Assembly: GCA_001493195.1 (NCBI GenBank)
Contig: FAXN01000046.1
Span: 1-60,470, forward strand
Reading direction: 5' to 3'
Length of the DNA stretch: 60,470 nt
From: Sulfurovum sp. enrichment culture clone C5
Lineage (GTDB): Bacteria > Campylobacterota > Campylobacteria > Campylobacterales > Sulfurovaceae
Made by a program: the position numbers and the translations under genes
Part shown: positions 28,850-38,569 of the stretch, piece by piece
Position numbering within the stretch: the first letter of the stretch is position 1
Layout: the number at the start of each line of letters is the position of its first letter
The notes under the pieces: generated by a model
Database searches by the model: none
What the model saw: only the letters and a program-made list of their open reading frames with translations
Told to the model about the DNA's origin: nothing

Positions 28850-31185
28850 CTCAACACTGCTCCAGCTTTTTGGATTAGAGAATCTAGTATTTTATTCATA
28901 GCCTCTTCAAGTTCATTGTCTTCTAAAGTTTTTTCAAGTGATTGAATTACAAAACGTATAGTTAAGCTTTGTTTGTCTCCTAGAGATGTATCCGAATATA
29001 AATCAACAGGGTAAAAACTATGCAACTTATCGCATCCAATCTCTTCTATAATCTCTTTGATATTAGCAAAACTCATATCTTTATCTACCAAGATACTCAA
29101 ATCTTTTATATTTGATTGGAACTTAGAAATTTCAGTCGCCAAAATGTGTTTTTGTGCCAAAGCACTCATATCAATTTCTGCCATGAATGTATCACTCAAA
29201 TCAAAATCTTCTTGTGCTTGTGGATGTAGTTTGGATACAAATCCACAAACTTTATTGTCAATAACAATATTGGCACTTTGATAAGGATGCAAAAGAGCAT
29301 TTTTAAAGCTACATGATTTCAAATCAAAACTGCCTATAGCAAAACCTATTTTTTGTAAAAATGTACTCATATCCATATTTGATGGTTTTCCATGATTGGA
29401 TACATTTTCAAGTTCTCGCTGTCCACTCCAAACAAAAGCAATCTTTTGGCTCTCAACTCTATCACTATCAAATACAGAACCTATTTCAAAAAGTGGTATT
29501 ATCTTTTTAGAATAATTTGAATTTCTTTTTGCTGATAGTAACATATTTAACAAAAGTGTACTTCTTAGAGTATTTAGCTCTGCAACTATCGGATTTAATA
29601 ACTCAAATTCACTTTTTAAATTATCAAAATCGTATTTTTCTTGGAGAGATGAATCCGAAAAAACATAACTGATTGTTTCATAAAATCCACTAGCTACTGC
29701 ACGATTTCTTATCTGTTTTTTAAGTCTATACTCAAATATTTTACTATCTCTATGAGTATTTTCTTTGATTTTTAGAGGTTTTGCTTCAATAGTATCGATA
29801 CCTATGATTCTAAGTACCTCTTCTGCAATATCTTGTATATTTGTAATATCTGGTCTAAATTGAGGTATCGTGATACCCAATACATTTTCAATTTTTGAAG
29901 ATACTTTAAAACCTAATCTGCTCAATATGCTTGTAACAGTGCTTTTATCTAAATCTTGTCCTATGATAGAAGCAAGCTCTAAACAATCTATCAAAATTGT
30001 TCTATCTTCAATATTTACTTTATGACTCAACACACCATCATAAAAATCCAAAATTTCATATTTTGACAAAATGTTTGTTGCGTACAAAATACCAGACTCT
30101 AAATTTGGATTACTTCCTCTAGATGTATTATAAAAAATTGGATCTTTATCTATTTTTTTATCACTTATAACATCATTTAAAATATTTGGATTTATATATT
30201 GTGCGATTAAAATTATCTGTTCTGTTTTAGCATTTGCGATACCATCTTTGTCTTGTGATACACCAATGATTGATGTTTTGCCAAAAGAATTTTTAACAAT
30301 ATTTAAATCGTCTTGAGTTTTGTCTATATCAATATTGATTTTGTCTTCATCATTTTTGAAATAATTTGCATCAAATGCCCATAAAACAATACCTGTTGTA
30401 TGCATTATGTATTGCAACATATTTTGAATATTATCTTGCGTAAATAAACCAGCTGCGGATAATTGAATTAGACACAATAATGGCAATTTATGTTCACTAT
30501 CTTGCGTTGCAAGCTTTATTTCTACTGATGCGTCCATCTCGCTATTTATATTCAAAGCTACTTCTCTAGAAATTCCAAGTTTAACTTTTTTGCTGATATT
30601 TTCTTCTTTTATCTCGATAAGATCTTTTCCAAAATAAGCACTCAAATCTCTAGCAACACCATAAACACTCAAACAATCGCCACGATTTGGAGTAATTTCA
30701 AGCTCAAATAAAGTATCGTTCAATAAAGCAAATTCACTTAAATCTTTGCCAAGTTCAAGCTCTCCTATACTTTCATCAAGAATCATTATGCCACTTCCGA
30801 CACTTGGCAATCCAAGTTCATCAGCAGAACAAATCATACCATCGCTCTCAACGCCTCTTAGTTTTGTTGGTTTTATCTCCAATCCGTCTGGCATCACGGC
30901 ACCTATTGTAGCAACTGCAACATATTTTGCATACACAACATTAGCTGCACCACAAACAATTTGTCTCTTTCCAAACCCCAAATCAACACTACAAACATTT
31001 AGCTTATCTGCATCTGGATGCTTTTCGCAAGATATAATTTCACCTACAACAATTTTATTTGGTATATTAAACTTTTTTATACTAGCTAGCTCTAATCCTA
31101 TCGCATTAAAAGCAACACACAGCTCATCGTCACTTGTCTCTTTTATATCTATAAATTCATTTAACCAATTTCTAGTAACTATCAT
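28846..31185 (-). CDS. pheT: phenylalanyl-tRNA synthetase beta subunit
   Basis: 779 residues: N-terminal EMAP-type tRNA-binding domain ([18 protein letters not shown]), B3/B4 editing domain ([18 protein letters not shown]), B5, and C-terminal ferredoxin-like anticodon-binding domain ([13 protein letters not shown]). It forms an alpha2beta2 enzyme with PheS, encoded directly upstream with a 4-bp overlap. It is slightly shorter than the E. coli protein but has all domains. Confidence 0.97.
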   Translation of the reverse strand: MIVTRNWLNEFIDIKETSDDELCVAFNAIGLELASIKKFNIPNKIVVGEIISCEKHPDADKLNVCSVDLGFGKRQIVCGAANVVYAKYVAVATIGAVMPDGLEIKPTKLRGVESDGMICSADELGLPSVGSGIMILDESIGELELGKDLSEFALLNDTLFELEITPNRGDCLSVYGVARDLSAYFGKDLIEIKEENISKKVKLGISREVALNINSEMDASVEIKLATQDSEHKLPLLCLIQLSAAGLFTQDNIQNMLQYIMHTTGIVLWAFDANYFKNDEDKINIDIDKTQDDLNIVKNSFGKTSIIGVSQDKDGIANAKTEQIILIAQYINPNILNDVISDKKIDKDPIFYNTSRGSNPNLESGILYATNILSKYEILDFYDGVLSHKVNIEDRTILIDCLELASIIGQDLDKSTVTSILSRLGFKVSSKIENVLGITIPQFRPDITNIQDIAEEVLRIIGIDTIEAKPLKIKENTHRDSKIFEYRLKKQIRNRAVASGFYETISYVFSDSSLQEKYDFDNLKSEFELLNPIVAELNTLRSTLLLNMLLSAKRNSNYSKKIIPLFEIGSVFDSDRVESQKIAFVWSGQRELENVSNHGKPSNMDMSTFLQKIGFAIGSFDLKSCSFKNALLHPYQSANIVIDNKVCGFVSKLHPQAQEDFDLSDTFMAEIDMSALAQKHILATEISKFQSNIKDLSILVDKDMSFANIKEIIEEIGCDKLHSFYPVDLYSDTSLGDKQSLTIRFVIQSLEKTLEDNELEEAMNKILDSLIQKAGAVLR

Positions 31186-32183
31186 CTAAACTGCTCCAAC
31201 AATCTTATATCTCCTTCAAACAATGATCTTAAATCTGGTATCTTGTGAAGCAACATCGCAAATCTCTCTACACCTAAACCAAAAGCATATCCGCTTACAT
31301 TTTCATACTCTACTGCTTTAAATACATTTGGATCTACTATCCCGCATCCCAAAACTTCGAGCCATCCAGTATGCGAGCAAACTCTACAACCATCTCCACC
31401 ACAAAATATACATGAGATATCTGCTTCTGCTGAAGGCTCGGTAAACGGGAAGAAACTAGGTCTAAACCTAACTTCAACACTGCCAAACATATGTTGCAAA
31501 AAGTCCGTTAGGATAGATTTTAGATTTGCAAAGCTTACTTCGCCTTTATCTTCTACGACAAGCCCTTCAACTTGATGAAACATTGGTGTATGAGTGAGAT
31601 CATAATCTCTTCTAAAAACTGATCCTGGGGCAATCATCCTAATTGGTGGTTTAGATGAGAGCATTTTTCTTATCTGTACAGGTGATGTGTGTGTACGAAG
31701 AAGCTTGCTATCTCCAAAATAAAAAGTATCTTGCATATCTCTTGCAGGATGATGTTTTGGTAAATTTAATGCCTCAAAGTTATGAAAATCATCTTCGACC
31801 ATAGGTCCATTTTCCACAGAAAAATTGAGTGCTACAAAATACTCTATAATCTTATCCATAGTTTCTGCTACTGGATGCAAAGCACCCTTGTTTGAAACAC
31901 CGCCATATAGACTCATATCTATCTTTTCACTTTTGAGTTTCTCTTCTAAAAGTGCTTTTTTCAAATTTGCATAATGACTATCAAAGCTCGTTTGAAGTCT
32001 CTCTTTTGCCGTATTTAGCCCTTGTGCAAAATCTTTTTTCTCTTCTGCACTCAAAGTGGCTAATTTTATAAACTCCCCAGCAAGAACTCCCTTCTTGCCA
32101 AATATATCAATTCTAATTTTCTCTATCTCTTCGATATTTTTACAAGAGAGTATTTTTTTTTCCAATATGTCCAAATCTTCCAT
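31182..32183 (-). CDS. pheS: phenylalanyl-tRNA synthetase alpha subunit
   Basis: 333 residues. The N-terminal coiled coil is about 1-90, followed by the class II catalytic core with motif 2 ([10 protein letters not shown]) and the [10 protein letters not shown] motif 3. The phenylalanine pocket sequence [14 protein letters not shown] is present. First gene of the tightly coupled pheS-pheT-aroA-ispH run. Confidence 0.97.
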   Translation of the reverse strand: MEDLDILEKKILSCKNIEEIEKIRIDIFGKKGVLAGEFIKLATLSAEEKKDFAQGLNTAKERLQTSFDSHYANLKKALLEEKLKSEKIDMSLYGGVSNKGALHPVAETMDKIIEYFVALNFSVENGPMVEDDFHNFEALNLPKHHPARDMQDTFYFGDSKLLRTHTSPVQIRKMLSSKPPIRMIAPGSVFRRDYDLTHTPMFHQVEGLVVEDKGEVSFANLKSILTDFLQHMFGSVEVRFRPSFFPFTEPSAEADISCIFCGGDGCRVCSHTGWLEVLGCGIVDPNVFKAVEYENVSGYAFGLGVERFAMLLHKIPDLRSLFEGDIRLLEQFR

Positions 32184-32267
32184 TTAAGTCCTAATCGATA
32201 AGCTATCTGAATTTAAAAGATTGTATCAAAATCTTACTGATAAAATGGTTTTAAAGCATATATTTGT

Positions 32268-32275
32268 GATATAAT
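32268..32275 (+). promoter_or_regulatory. extended -10 promoter element for the HIT gene
   Basis: TGATATAAT, a TGn extended -10 with a perfect TATAAT hexamer, lies 35 bp before the HIT start codon in the divergent pheS/HIT gap. No good -35 is seen, which is common for sigma-70 promoters in Campylobacterota. Confidence 0.45.
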
Positions 32276-32309
32276 AATTGTAGAAAAAACCCAATTAGGA
32301 GATAGTGAT

Positions 32310-32663
32310 ATGTGTATATTTTGCAAAATTGTAAGTGGAGAGATTCCTAGCAATAGCGTGCATGAAAATGAGGATTTTATGGCATTTCATGATTTACATC
32401 CAAAAGCTCCTGTGCATATACTTATCATACCAAAAAAGCATTTTTCATCTTTCGATGATGTCACACCTGAAACTATGGCAAAAATGACTACTTTTATGCA
32501 AGAGGTTGCAAAAAAAATGGGTTTAAATGAATCTGGATATAGACTTGTTACAAATATAGGAAAAGATGGCGGACAAGAAGTCTTCCATCTTCATTTCCAT
32601 CTACTTGGTGGCGGAAAACTTGCGTGGGATCATCATCACGAAAATAGCCATAAGAGTATCTAA
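32310..32663 (+). CDS. hinT: HIT-family purine nucleoside phosphoramidase (HinT-like)
   Basis: 117 residues with the histidine triad HLHFHLLGG near the C-terminus and the N-terminal CIFCKIVSGEIPS. This is the Hint branch of the HIT superfamily, which hydrolyses AMP-lysine or nucleoside phosphoramidates. AGGAG precedes the ATG at good spacing. Divergent from pheS. Often linked to pheST in Campylobacterota. Confidence 0.94.
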   Translation: MCIFCKIVSGEIPSNSVHENEDFMAFHDLHPKAPVHILIIPKKHFSSFDDVTPETMAKMTTFMQEVAKKMGLNESGYRLVTNIGKDGGQEVFHLHFHLLGGGKLAWDHHHENSHKSI

Positions 32664-32668
32664 AATAT

Positions 32669-32722
32669 CGTCATTCCTGCAAATATGGTCAATTCTACCA
32701 TTTATGTAAACGCAGGAATCAA
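32669..32722. repeat. nested palindromic repeat between convergent genes
   Basis: The outer arms CGTCATTCCTGC / GCAGGAAT belong to the same family as 6345-6371. The centre is replaced by a second, unrelated hairpin (AAATATGGT / ACCATTT). It starts 6 bp after the HIT stop and lies before the convergent stop at 32790, a likely bidirectional terminator. Confidence 0.65.
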
Positions 32723-32789
32723 CCTCTCTCCTGTAAAATTATCACGCATTAAAACAATCTCAAAGGCAAAATAAATTTTTATAAAAAAA

Positions 32790-35543
32790 TTAATTAACAA
32801 ATCTTGTTTCACTAGATGTATCAGACTGATCTGCATTCTTCGGCTTTTCTGGAATAATAGCTAATTTCATATTCTTTTCTAAATGCTTCCAGTCATCAAA
32901 CCCACCTTTTAGCAAAGAAGATAAATGTATACAATATTTATGCCCTTTAATATCTTCACCAAATAAGTAATTTGGAAATACATAATCATCAACCTCCGGT
33001 ATACGTGTTATATCTATTAACGTGTAACCTAATTTTTTTGCATCTTCCTCAGAAATAGCATCAGTAAAAACATAAGCTGTAAATTCTTTCCATTTTTGGG
33101 TTTTAAAGATATTTTCATCTGTTTTTATTTTAGCAAGCTTTTGAATCAAATTATTTAAGTACTCATTATCAACTTTATAAAAACTACTTGAAATATTAAT
33201 TAGGTGACAATCGATAAATTCAAACCAATCTATTCTATGAGTATAAATTGTTTTGTAATTCATTGTATGTTCTATTTCTTCAATCAATTTTATCACTTTT
33301 TTGCATGCCAAATCAATATAACCAACTTCATTAAATATAATATTAAAGATATTTATTGAGTTATCTATAGCTTCGGCTCTCTGTGTGTATTCTTCCAAGG
33401 TAATGCTTTCTATTTTTCTACGCCATGCACTAGCCCTATAAGTACCAAGTATGCCCTTTACTTCTACATTATTATTTTGCCAATCTTTCGTTTTTTCAAG
33501 TACAATCTCATATTTGTGTTGATAAAGCAAAGAAAGAAAATAGCTACCAATTATTCTTATAAGAAATTTTTTAGAGTCATTTAAGCAAATTTCATCAGAG
33601 TTGTTTTTATCAGAGTTATTTTTATCAGATAGCATCTTGCTATAAATCTGTTCTGCTTTTGCGTACTCTTTAAAAATAAAAAAGTATATTTTTGCCATTA
33701 ACTCCATAGTTACATAATCATTGCTCTTAATTTCTAATGCTTTTTCATAAGATTTTAAGGCACCACTATTATCTTTTAGCCCAGCGTACAATCTGCCTAA
33801 TGACCTATGAAATATATATTCATTGCAATAAATCTCCTGCCCATTCTTAAACTCGCGAAAAAGCTCAGATGCAATATTGGGATCTATTTTATAGCCGTTG
33901 AATGATTGATTCAATTTATTCACCATGATTTTCAAGTTAGGATCAATATTTCTAGGTATAAACTTAATATTTAGTTCATTTACGCCATCCTTATCTTGAA
34001 TCCGATCTATTTCCTGCGAATGTATTTTGACTGAATTTATTTGTTCTTGAATCGAACTTCGCATCTCAATATTTTTTGGAGAGCTTAGCAATAGTTCCCT
34101 AATAGATGAACTTAGATTGAAAACTTCAATATCATTTATACTATTTCTAGCAATTAAACTAGTTTTTGATAATTCATGAATTCCTTGATATATATCATCA
34201 AGGGATAAACCTAATAGTATCCCCAATTTAGATCTATTCAGATTCGATTCTACAAATAATGCTTCTAGTATTTTAATAGAGTTTTCAGATAATTTGTCTA
34301 TCAAATTTTGGAATGAAAAATCTGCAATCATCTTTGTTGATTTGTCAATGGAAGTCGGTAATCCATTGCCAGATATATATAAATCTAACGTCAATCTAAT
34401 TGCCAAAGGATTGAAATGACATTGCTCTACGACCTTTTTGTAGTCATCTTCAGATAGAGCATCTTGACCGCTTTTTGATATGTATGTTTTAGCTAAATGT
34501 ATTGCTGACTTTTCATTAAGATTTTTTAGTGAGATAATACTAGCTGATGAAATAGATATTCTGCTTGTAACAAGAAGTCTCCATTCTCTAGGTAAAGACA
34601 AGTTAAATTCTTCGAATGATTCGTGATAATCACGAATCAATGTCTCTAAATTATCTATAAAAATTAAAAGTTTTTTATTTTCATATTTTTTAAAGAGTTC
34701 CTCTAGGGTAAATAATGAATCGTTGAAAATTCTATTAATTTCTATTTTTAATGAATTTTTTACTTCTTCAATTGTTTCTATAGCCTTTAATTTCTCTATA
34801 CCATATTGTGTTAATTTTTCTAATTTCATATCAAGAAAAACGATACCTTCACACCAATCCAAAGTTTCTTCTCGCAAAATCATGCTGTTTAATAAATCTA
34901 AAACTAGTGCTGTTTTACCAATTCCTCCTGATGCCACAATTCCTATAGTTGGGATTCTTGGATTTTCTAATAATTTTAATAATTCTTGCTCTTCTATCTT
35001 CCTTCCCACTAACCCAGTAATTGAATGTTCAAGCTTTTTTGGAAGATTATTTTTTATAATATCTTCAGAAATTTCTTGCAACCATTCTTCTGGAGGATCT
35101 TCTATTTGTCCTTTTTCTGCCGAAATAAGTGCTTTTTTTACATCTTCTAAGCCAATAATTTCAATTAATGAGTTTGATGCGACTGTAGCAATTTTATACC
35201 AATGTTCATCACGAAAAACTCTATTTGGGTGAGCAATAATATTTCTAATTGCATATATATCGTGTGTTACAAATAGCTCTCTTAATGCCTTGATATACTG
35301 ATGCATGCTAGTATTGTGTGTTGCCTCCAAAGCAAAATTAAAAAGTTCATCCAAATATGTTGCGCCAATTAATTCTTTTAAATTATTTTTGTCTATTATT
35401 CGATTACTTCTATCAAGAATATTGTCAACTGTTTTATTTGGTAAAGTATCAATTTCAGGTTTTTGTTTAATGACATAAGAACCCAAACTTTCTTCCAATT
35501 GATACAAAACCATTGTAGCTTTACGTTTATTCATTTTTAACAT
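32790..35543 (-). CDS. HEPN / NB-ARC (STAND) NTPase / TPR protein, candidate antiphage effector
   Basis: 917 residues. N-terminal region (1-140) is helical, with AIRNIIAHPNR: Arg100 and His105 form the Rx4H active-site motif of HEPN RNases. A STAND/NB-ARC NTPase follows: GLVGR entry motif (177-181), Walker A ASGGIGKTAL (about 204-213), Walker B LLIFIDNLE (Asp297), sensor RLLVTSR and the CHFNPLAIRL GxP-like motif. A winged-helix-like linker and TPR-type repeats (about 590-680, GRLYAGLKDNSGALKSYEKA) come next, then an unassigned C-terminal domain. This is the NLR layout of bacterial defence proteins: the repeat region senses, the NTPase oligomerises, and HEPN cleaves RNA. It sits 26 bp behind argH on the same strand, with an SD AGGA, an accessory gene in a housekeeping unit. 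Exact defence family unknown. Confidence 0.78.
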   Translation of the reverse strand: MLKMNKRKATMVLYQLEESLGSYVIKQKPEIDTLPNKTVDNILDRSNRIIDKNNLKELIGATYLDELFNFALEATHNTSMHQYIKALRELFVTHDIYAIRNIIAHPNRVFRDEHWYKIATVASNSLIEIIGLEDVKKALISAEKGQIEDPPEEWLQEISEDIIKNNLPKKLEHSITGLVGRKIEEQELLKLLENPRIPTIGIVASGGIGKTALVLDLLNSMILREETLDWCEGIVFLDMKLEKLTQYGIEKLKAIETIEEVKNSLKIEINRIFNDSLFTLEELFKKYENKKLLIFIDNLETLIRDYHESFEEFNLSLPREWRLLVTSRISISSASIISLKNLNEKSAIHLAKTYISKSGQDALSEDDYKKVVEQCHFNPLAIRLTLDLYISGNGLPTSIDKSTKMIADFSFQNLIDKLSENSIKILEALFVESNLNRSKLGILLGLSLDDIYQGIHELSKTSLIARNSINDIEVFNLSSSIRELLLSSPKNIEMRSSIQEQINSVKIHSQEIDRIQDKDGVNELNIKFIPRNIDPNLKIMVNKLNQSFNGYKIDPNIASELFREFKNGQEIYCNEYIFHRSLGRLYAGLKDNSGALKSYEKALEIKSNDYVTMELMAKIYFFIFKEYAKAEQIYSKMLSDKNNSDKNNSDEICLNDSKKFLIRIIGSYFLSLLYQHKYEIVLEKTKDWQNNNVEVKGILGTYRASAWRRKIESITLEEYTQRAEAIDNSINIFNIIFNEVGYIDLACKKVIKLIEEIEHTMNYKTIYTHRIDWFEFIDCHLINISSSFYKVDNEYLNNLIQKLAKIKTDENIFKTQKWKEFTAYVFTDAISEEDAKKLGYTLIDITRIPEVDDYVFPNYLFGEDIKGHKYCIHLSSLLKGGFDDWKHLEKNMKLAIIPEKPKNADQSDTSSETRFVN

Positions 35544-35569
35544 ATTTGAGTCCTATTGCGCTTTTAAAT

Positions 35570-36970
35570 TTAATTATAATTTTCTATCCAGCTCTTCATC
35601 CACTCTATCTGCTCTTCAACTCTAATGGTTGCTGTTCCACCTTTGCTTGTTCTAGCATTCATAGAGTTATGATTGTTCAACACTTCAAGCACATCTGCTT
35701 GTATGCGTGGTTCGATGCTTTGTAGTTGTTTCACATCAAGTTCTGATATATCCACACCCTGCTCTTCAGCCATATTTACTACATTTCCTACTATATGATA
35801 CGCATCACGAAAAGCAATTCCTGCTTTTTTGACTAGATAGTCTGCGAGATCCGTAGCACTTAGATGTCCTACCATGCAAGCACGAGCCATATTTTCTACA
35901 TTGACTTTAGTTAAACTCATCATTTCATTTAAAACTTTTAGTGAAAGAGTAGCGGTTTTTACACTATCAAAAACACCCTCTTTGTCCTCTTGCATATCTT
36001 TGTTGTATGCAAGTGGTAAGCCTTTCATAACTGTCAAAAGTCCTACTAAGTTACCATTTACTCTACCTGTTTTACCTCGTAAAAGCTCTGGAATATCTGG
36101 ATTTTTCTTTTGTGGCATGATAGAACTTCCTGTCGCGTGTCTATCGTCGAGAGTTATCCAGCGAAACTCACTACTACTCCAAAGTATCAGCTCTTCACTA
36201 AGACGACTTATATGCATCATCATAGTTGATATATTGAACAGTATCTCAAGTGCAAAGTCACGGTCACTAACAGTATCAAGACAATTCAGCGTAGGCTCTT
36301 TGAATCCTAGCTTTTTAGCTGTGATATCTCTATCTATCGGATGAGGAGTTCCGGCAAGTGCCGCACACCCGATGGGAGAGTAATTGTTTCTCTCATAACT
36401 ACTCATAAATCTTTCATAATCTCTTTTAAACATAGATGCATAAGCCATCATATGATAGCCAAAATTTATAGGCTGAGCGTGTTGCAAGTGCGTCATACCA
36501 GGCAGTAGTGTCGTTGTGTTTTTTGAAGCAATATCTATAAGGGTTTTTATATTTTCTATCAACAATTTAGCCAAAATAAGCGAGTTTTTTTGAACATATA
36601 GTCTAAAATCAAGCGCCACTTGGTCATTTCTACTTCTAGCGGTATGAAGTCTTTTGCCTGCATCGCCTATCTTGCTTGTCAAATATCCCTCTATCGCCAT
36701 GTGGATATCTTCATCATCTCTATCTAAACTAAAAGTTCCATTTTCTATTTCACTAAGTATCTCTTTTAGTCCACGTTCGATCAAAATATAATCATCGTTT
36801 GAAATGATACCTTGGGATGAAAGCATAAAGGCATGAGCCAAAGAACCTTCTATATCCTCTCTGAAAAGTAGTTTATCAAATGGAAGTGAATTGTTAAGCT
36901 CTCTTAAAAGCTCACTGCTTGCCTCACTAATTCTAGCTGATGCGATTTTTTTTGACATATTGTTATCCAA
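35570..36970 (-). CDS. argH: argininosuccinate lyase
   Basis: 466 residues of the fumarase/aspartase superfamily. The signature [19 protein letters not shown] is intact with the catalytic Ser, and the second region TAGRSRNDQ-type ([13 protein letters not shown]) and [10 protein letters not shown] with its His are present. Last step of arginine synthesis, releasing fumarate. Single biosynthetic gene here; the defence-like gene lies directly downstream. Confidence 0.97.
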   Translation of the reverse strand: MDNNMSKKIASARISEASSELLRELNNSLPFDKLLFREDIEGSLAHAFMLSSQGIISNDDYILIERGLKEILSEIENGTFSLDRDDEDIHMAIEGYLTSKIGDAGKRLHTARSRNDQVALDFRLYVQKNSLILAKLLIENIKTLIDIASKNTTTLLPGMTHLQHAQPINFGYHMMAYASMFKRDYERFMSSYERNNYSPIGCAALAGTPHPIDRDITAKKLGFKEPTLNCLDTVSDRDFALEILFNISTMMMHISRLSEELILWSSSEFRWITLDDRHATGSSIMPQKKNPDIPELLRGKTGRVNGNLVGLLTVMKGLPLAYNKDMQEDKEGVFDSVKTATLSLKVLNEMMSLTKVNVENMARACMVGHLSATDLADYLVKKAGIAFRDAYHIVGNVVNMAEEQGVDISELDVKQLQSIEPRIQADVLEVLNNHNSMNARTSKGGTATIRVEEQIEWMKSWIENYN

Positions 36971-37116
36971 ATCTTAAAAGTTAATATAGTATTTTATCCA
37001 ATACTCTATTTATAGTTGTTTTAATAATTTCACATTTTATTCACGTATTTTGTAGTACAATATTATGTTTGTTCTGTTAAAATAGCGTGCGATTTTCAAA
37101 AGGAGATATATTCATC

Positions 37117-37929
37117 ATGGATAAACTATATATTGTGGTTATTGCATTTTTTTTAAATTTCTCTTTTGCTGATAATAATATTACTTTTAGTTCTTGCAAA
37201 ACTCTTGATAGCAATGAAACTTGCAAAGATGACATATTGCCACCAGATACCAACTCATCAAATTTTGAAGAAGAGTTTGGAGATACAAACAAGAGTGCTA
37301 CTTTTGATCCATTTGAAAAATACAACAGAGTTATGACAAGTTTCAATGATAAACTTTATGTAAATGTACTAGATCCAGTTGCTAGAGGATACTCAAATAC
37401 AGTTCCAGAAGGTGGAAGAGTTGCTGTAAGCAATTTTATAAAAAACATATACTATCCAGTTAGATTTTCTAACAATGTATTGCAATTTAAATTTAAAAAT
37501 GCAACAAAAGAGACTGGTAGATTTATAGTCAATAGTACTTTTGGGATTCTAGGATTTTTCGATCCTGCAAAAACAAACTTAGGTTGGGAAGAAAGCAATG
37601 AAGATTTTGGACAAACACTTGGTTTTTATGGCTTACCAGAAGGACCACACATAGTTTGGCCTTTCATCGGTCCATCAAATTTAAGAGATACTTTTGGGAT
37701 AGTCGGAGATACCTATCTAAACCCATTATCAAATACAAAATACCATAGCATAAATTATAAAATACCTCAAAATAGACTTCAAGAGGCTGGCATTTATAGT
37801 TATGAAAAACTAAATCAAACATCTTTGCACTTAGGAGAATATGAGTCAATCAAAAAAGATGCGATAGACTTATATCCTTTTTTAAGAGATGCTTACACAC
37901 AAAATAGAATAGAAAAAATAAAAGAGTAG
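37117..37929 (+). CDS. mlaA: MlaA/VacJ-family outer membrane lipid-asymmetry protein
   Basis: About 270 residues from ATG 37117, which has GGAG upstream and is followed directly by a signal peptide (LYIVVIAFFLNFSFA). An in-frame GTG at 37087 would bury the signal peptide and lacks an SD. MlaA motifs are DPFEKYNRVMTSFND, RFIVNSTFGILGFFDPA, EDFGQTLGFYGLPEGPHIVWPFIGPS. E. coli MlaA is a lipoprotein; this one has no lipobox Cys after the signal peptide. With MlaC it should extract phospholipids from the outer leaflet of the outer membrane and pass them inward. Confidence 0.92.
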   Translation: MDKLYIVVIAFFLNFSFADNNITFSSCKTLDSNETCKDDILPPDTNSSNFEEEFGDTNKSATFDPFEKYNRVMTSFNDKLYVNVLDPVARGYSNTVPEGGRVAVSNFIKNIYYPVRFSNNVLQFKFKNATKETGRFIVNSTFGILGFFDPAKTNLGWEESNEDFGQTLGFYGLPEGPHIVWPFIGPSNLRDTFGIVGDTYLNPLSNTKYHSINYKIPQNRLQEAGIYSYEKLNQTSLHLGEYESIKKDAIDLYPFLRDAYTQNRIEKIKE

Positions 37930-37937
37930 GAACAGGA

Positions 37938-38513
37938 ATGAAGAATATTATAAAACTAGCAATTATGGCTTTACTATTGAGTATGCCAGCTTTTGCATTT
38001 AAACAAAATGATATTGAAAGTGGAATGAAAAGTAAAATTGATAAGGTTTTGGTTGTTTTAAAGAAAAAAGAGTCAAACACACAAAAAGGTCAACAAATCA
38101 TATCGGTTATGGATCCAGTTTTTGACTATAACCTGATGTCAAAGCTATCGCTAGGAAGCAATACATGGTCTTCATTGAGTCCAAATCAACAAAAAGAGTT
38201 CATGAAGCTTTTTGTAGCCAAGCTAAAACAATCTTATATAGATAAGCTTGACTTGTACCACAATCAAATAGTTGTATACAAAGGTGTTAAACCATATCAA
38301 AATGGCAGACTACAACTCCAAACTGAATTATCAGGCAAAGGCGAAACATATAAAATAAATTACAACTTTTATAATAATAATGGAAATTGGCTCATCTATG
38401 ATGTAGTGCTTGATGGAGTTAGTATAGTTCAAACATATCGCCAACAATTCGCTGGCATCCTAAAAGAAAAGAACTTTGATCAACTACTTGTACAGCTAAA
38501 AACAAAGAAATAA
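37938..38513 (+). CDS. mlaC: MlaC/Ttg2D-family periplasmic phospholipid-binding protein
   Basis: 191 residues: signal peptide (LAIMALLLSMPAFA), then the MlaC core with MDPVFDYNLMSKLSLGSNTW and C-terminal WLIYDVVLDGVSIVQTYRQQF. It carries phospholipids across the periplasm between MlaA and the MlaFEDB ABC complex, which is not encoded in this window. Eight bp after mlaA with AACAGGA upstream, so co-transcribed. Confidence 0.93.
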   Translation: MKNIIKLAIMALLLSMPAFAFKQNDIESGMKSKIDKVLVVLKKKESNTQKGQQIISVMDPVFDYNLMSKLSLGSNTWSSLSPNQQKEFMKLFVAKLKQSYIDKLDLYHNQIVVYKGVKPYQNGRLQLQTELSGKGETYKINYNFYNNNGNWLIYDVVLDGVSIVQTYRQQFAGILKEKNFDQLLVQLKTKK

Positions 38514-38569
38514 TCACATTTTTAGTAAAAAAGTAATAAAATATTTTTTCTACAATAAAAGGATAACCA

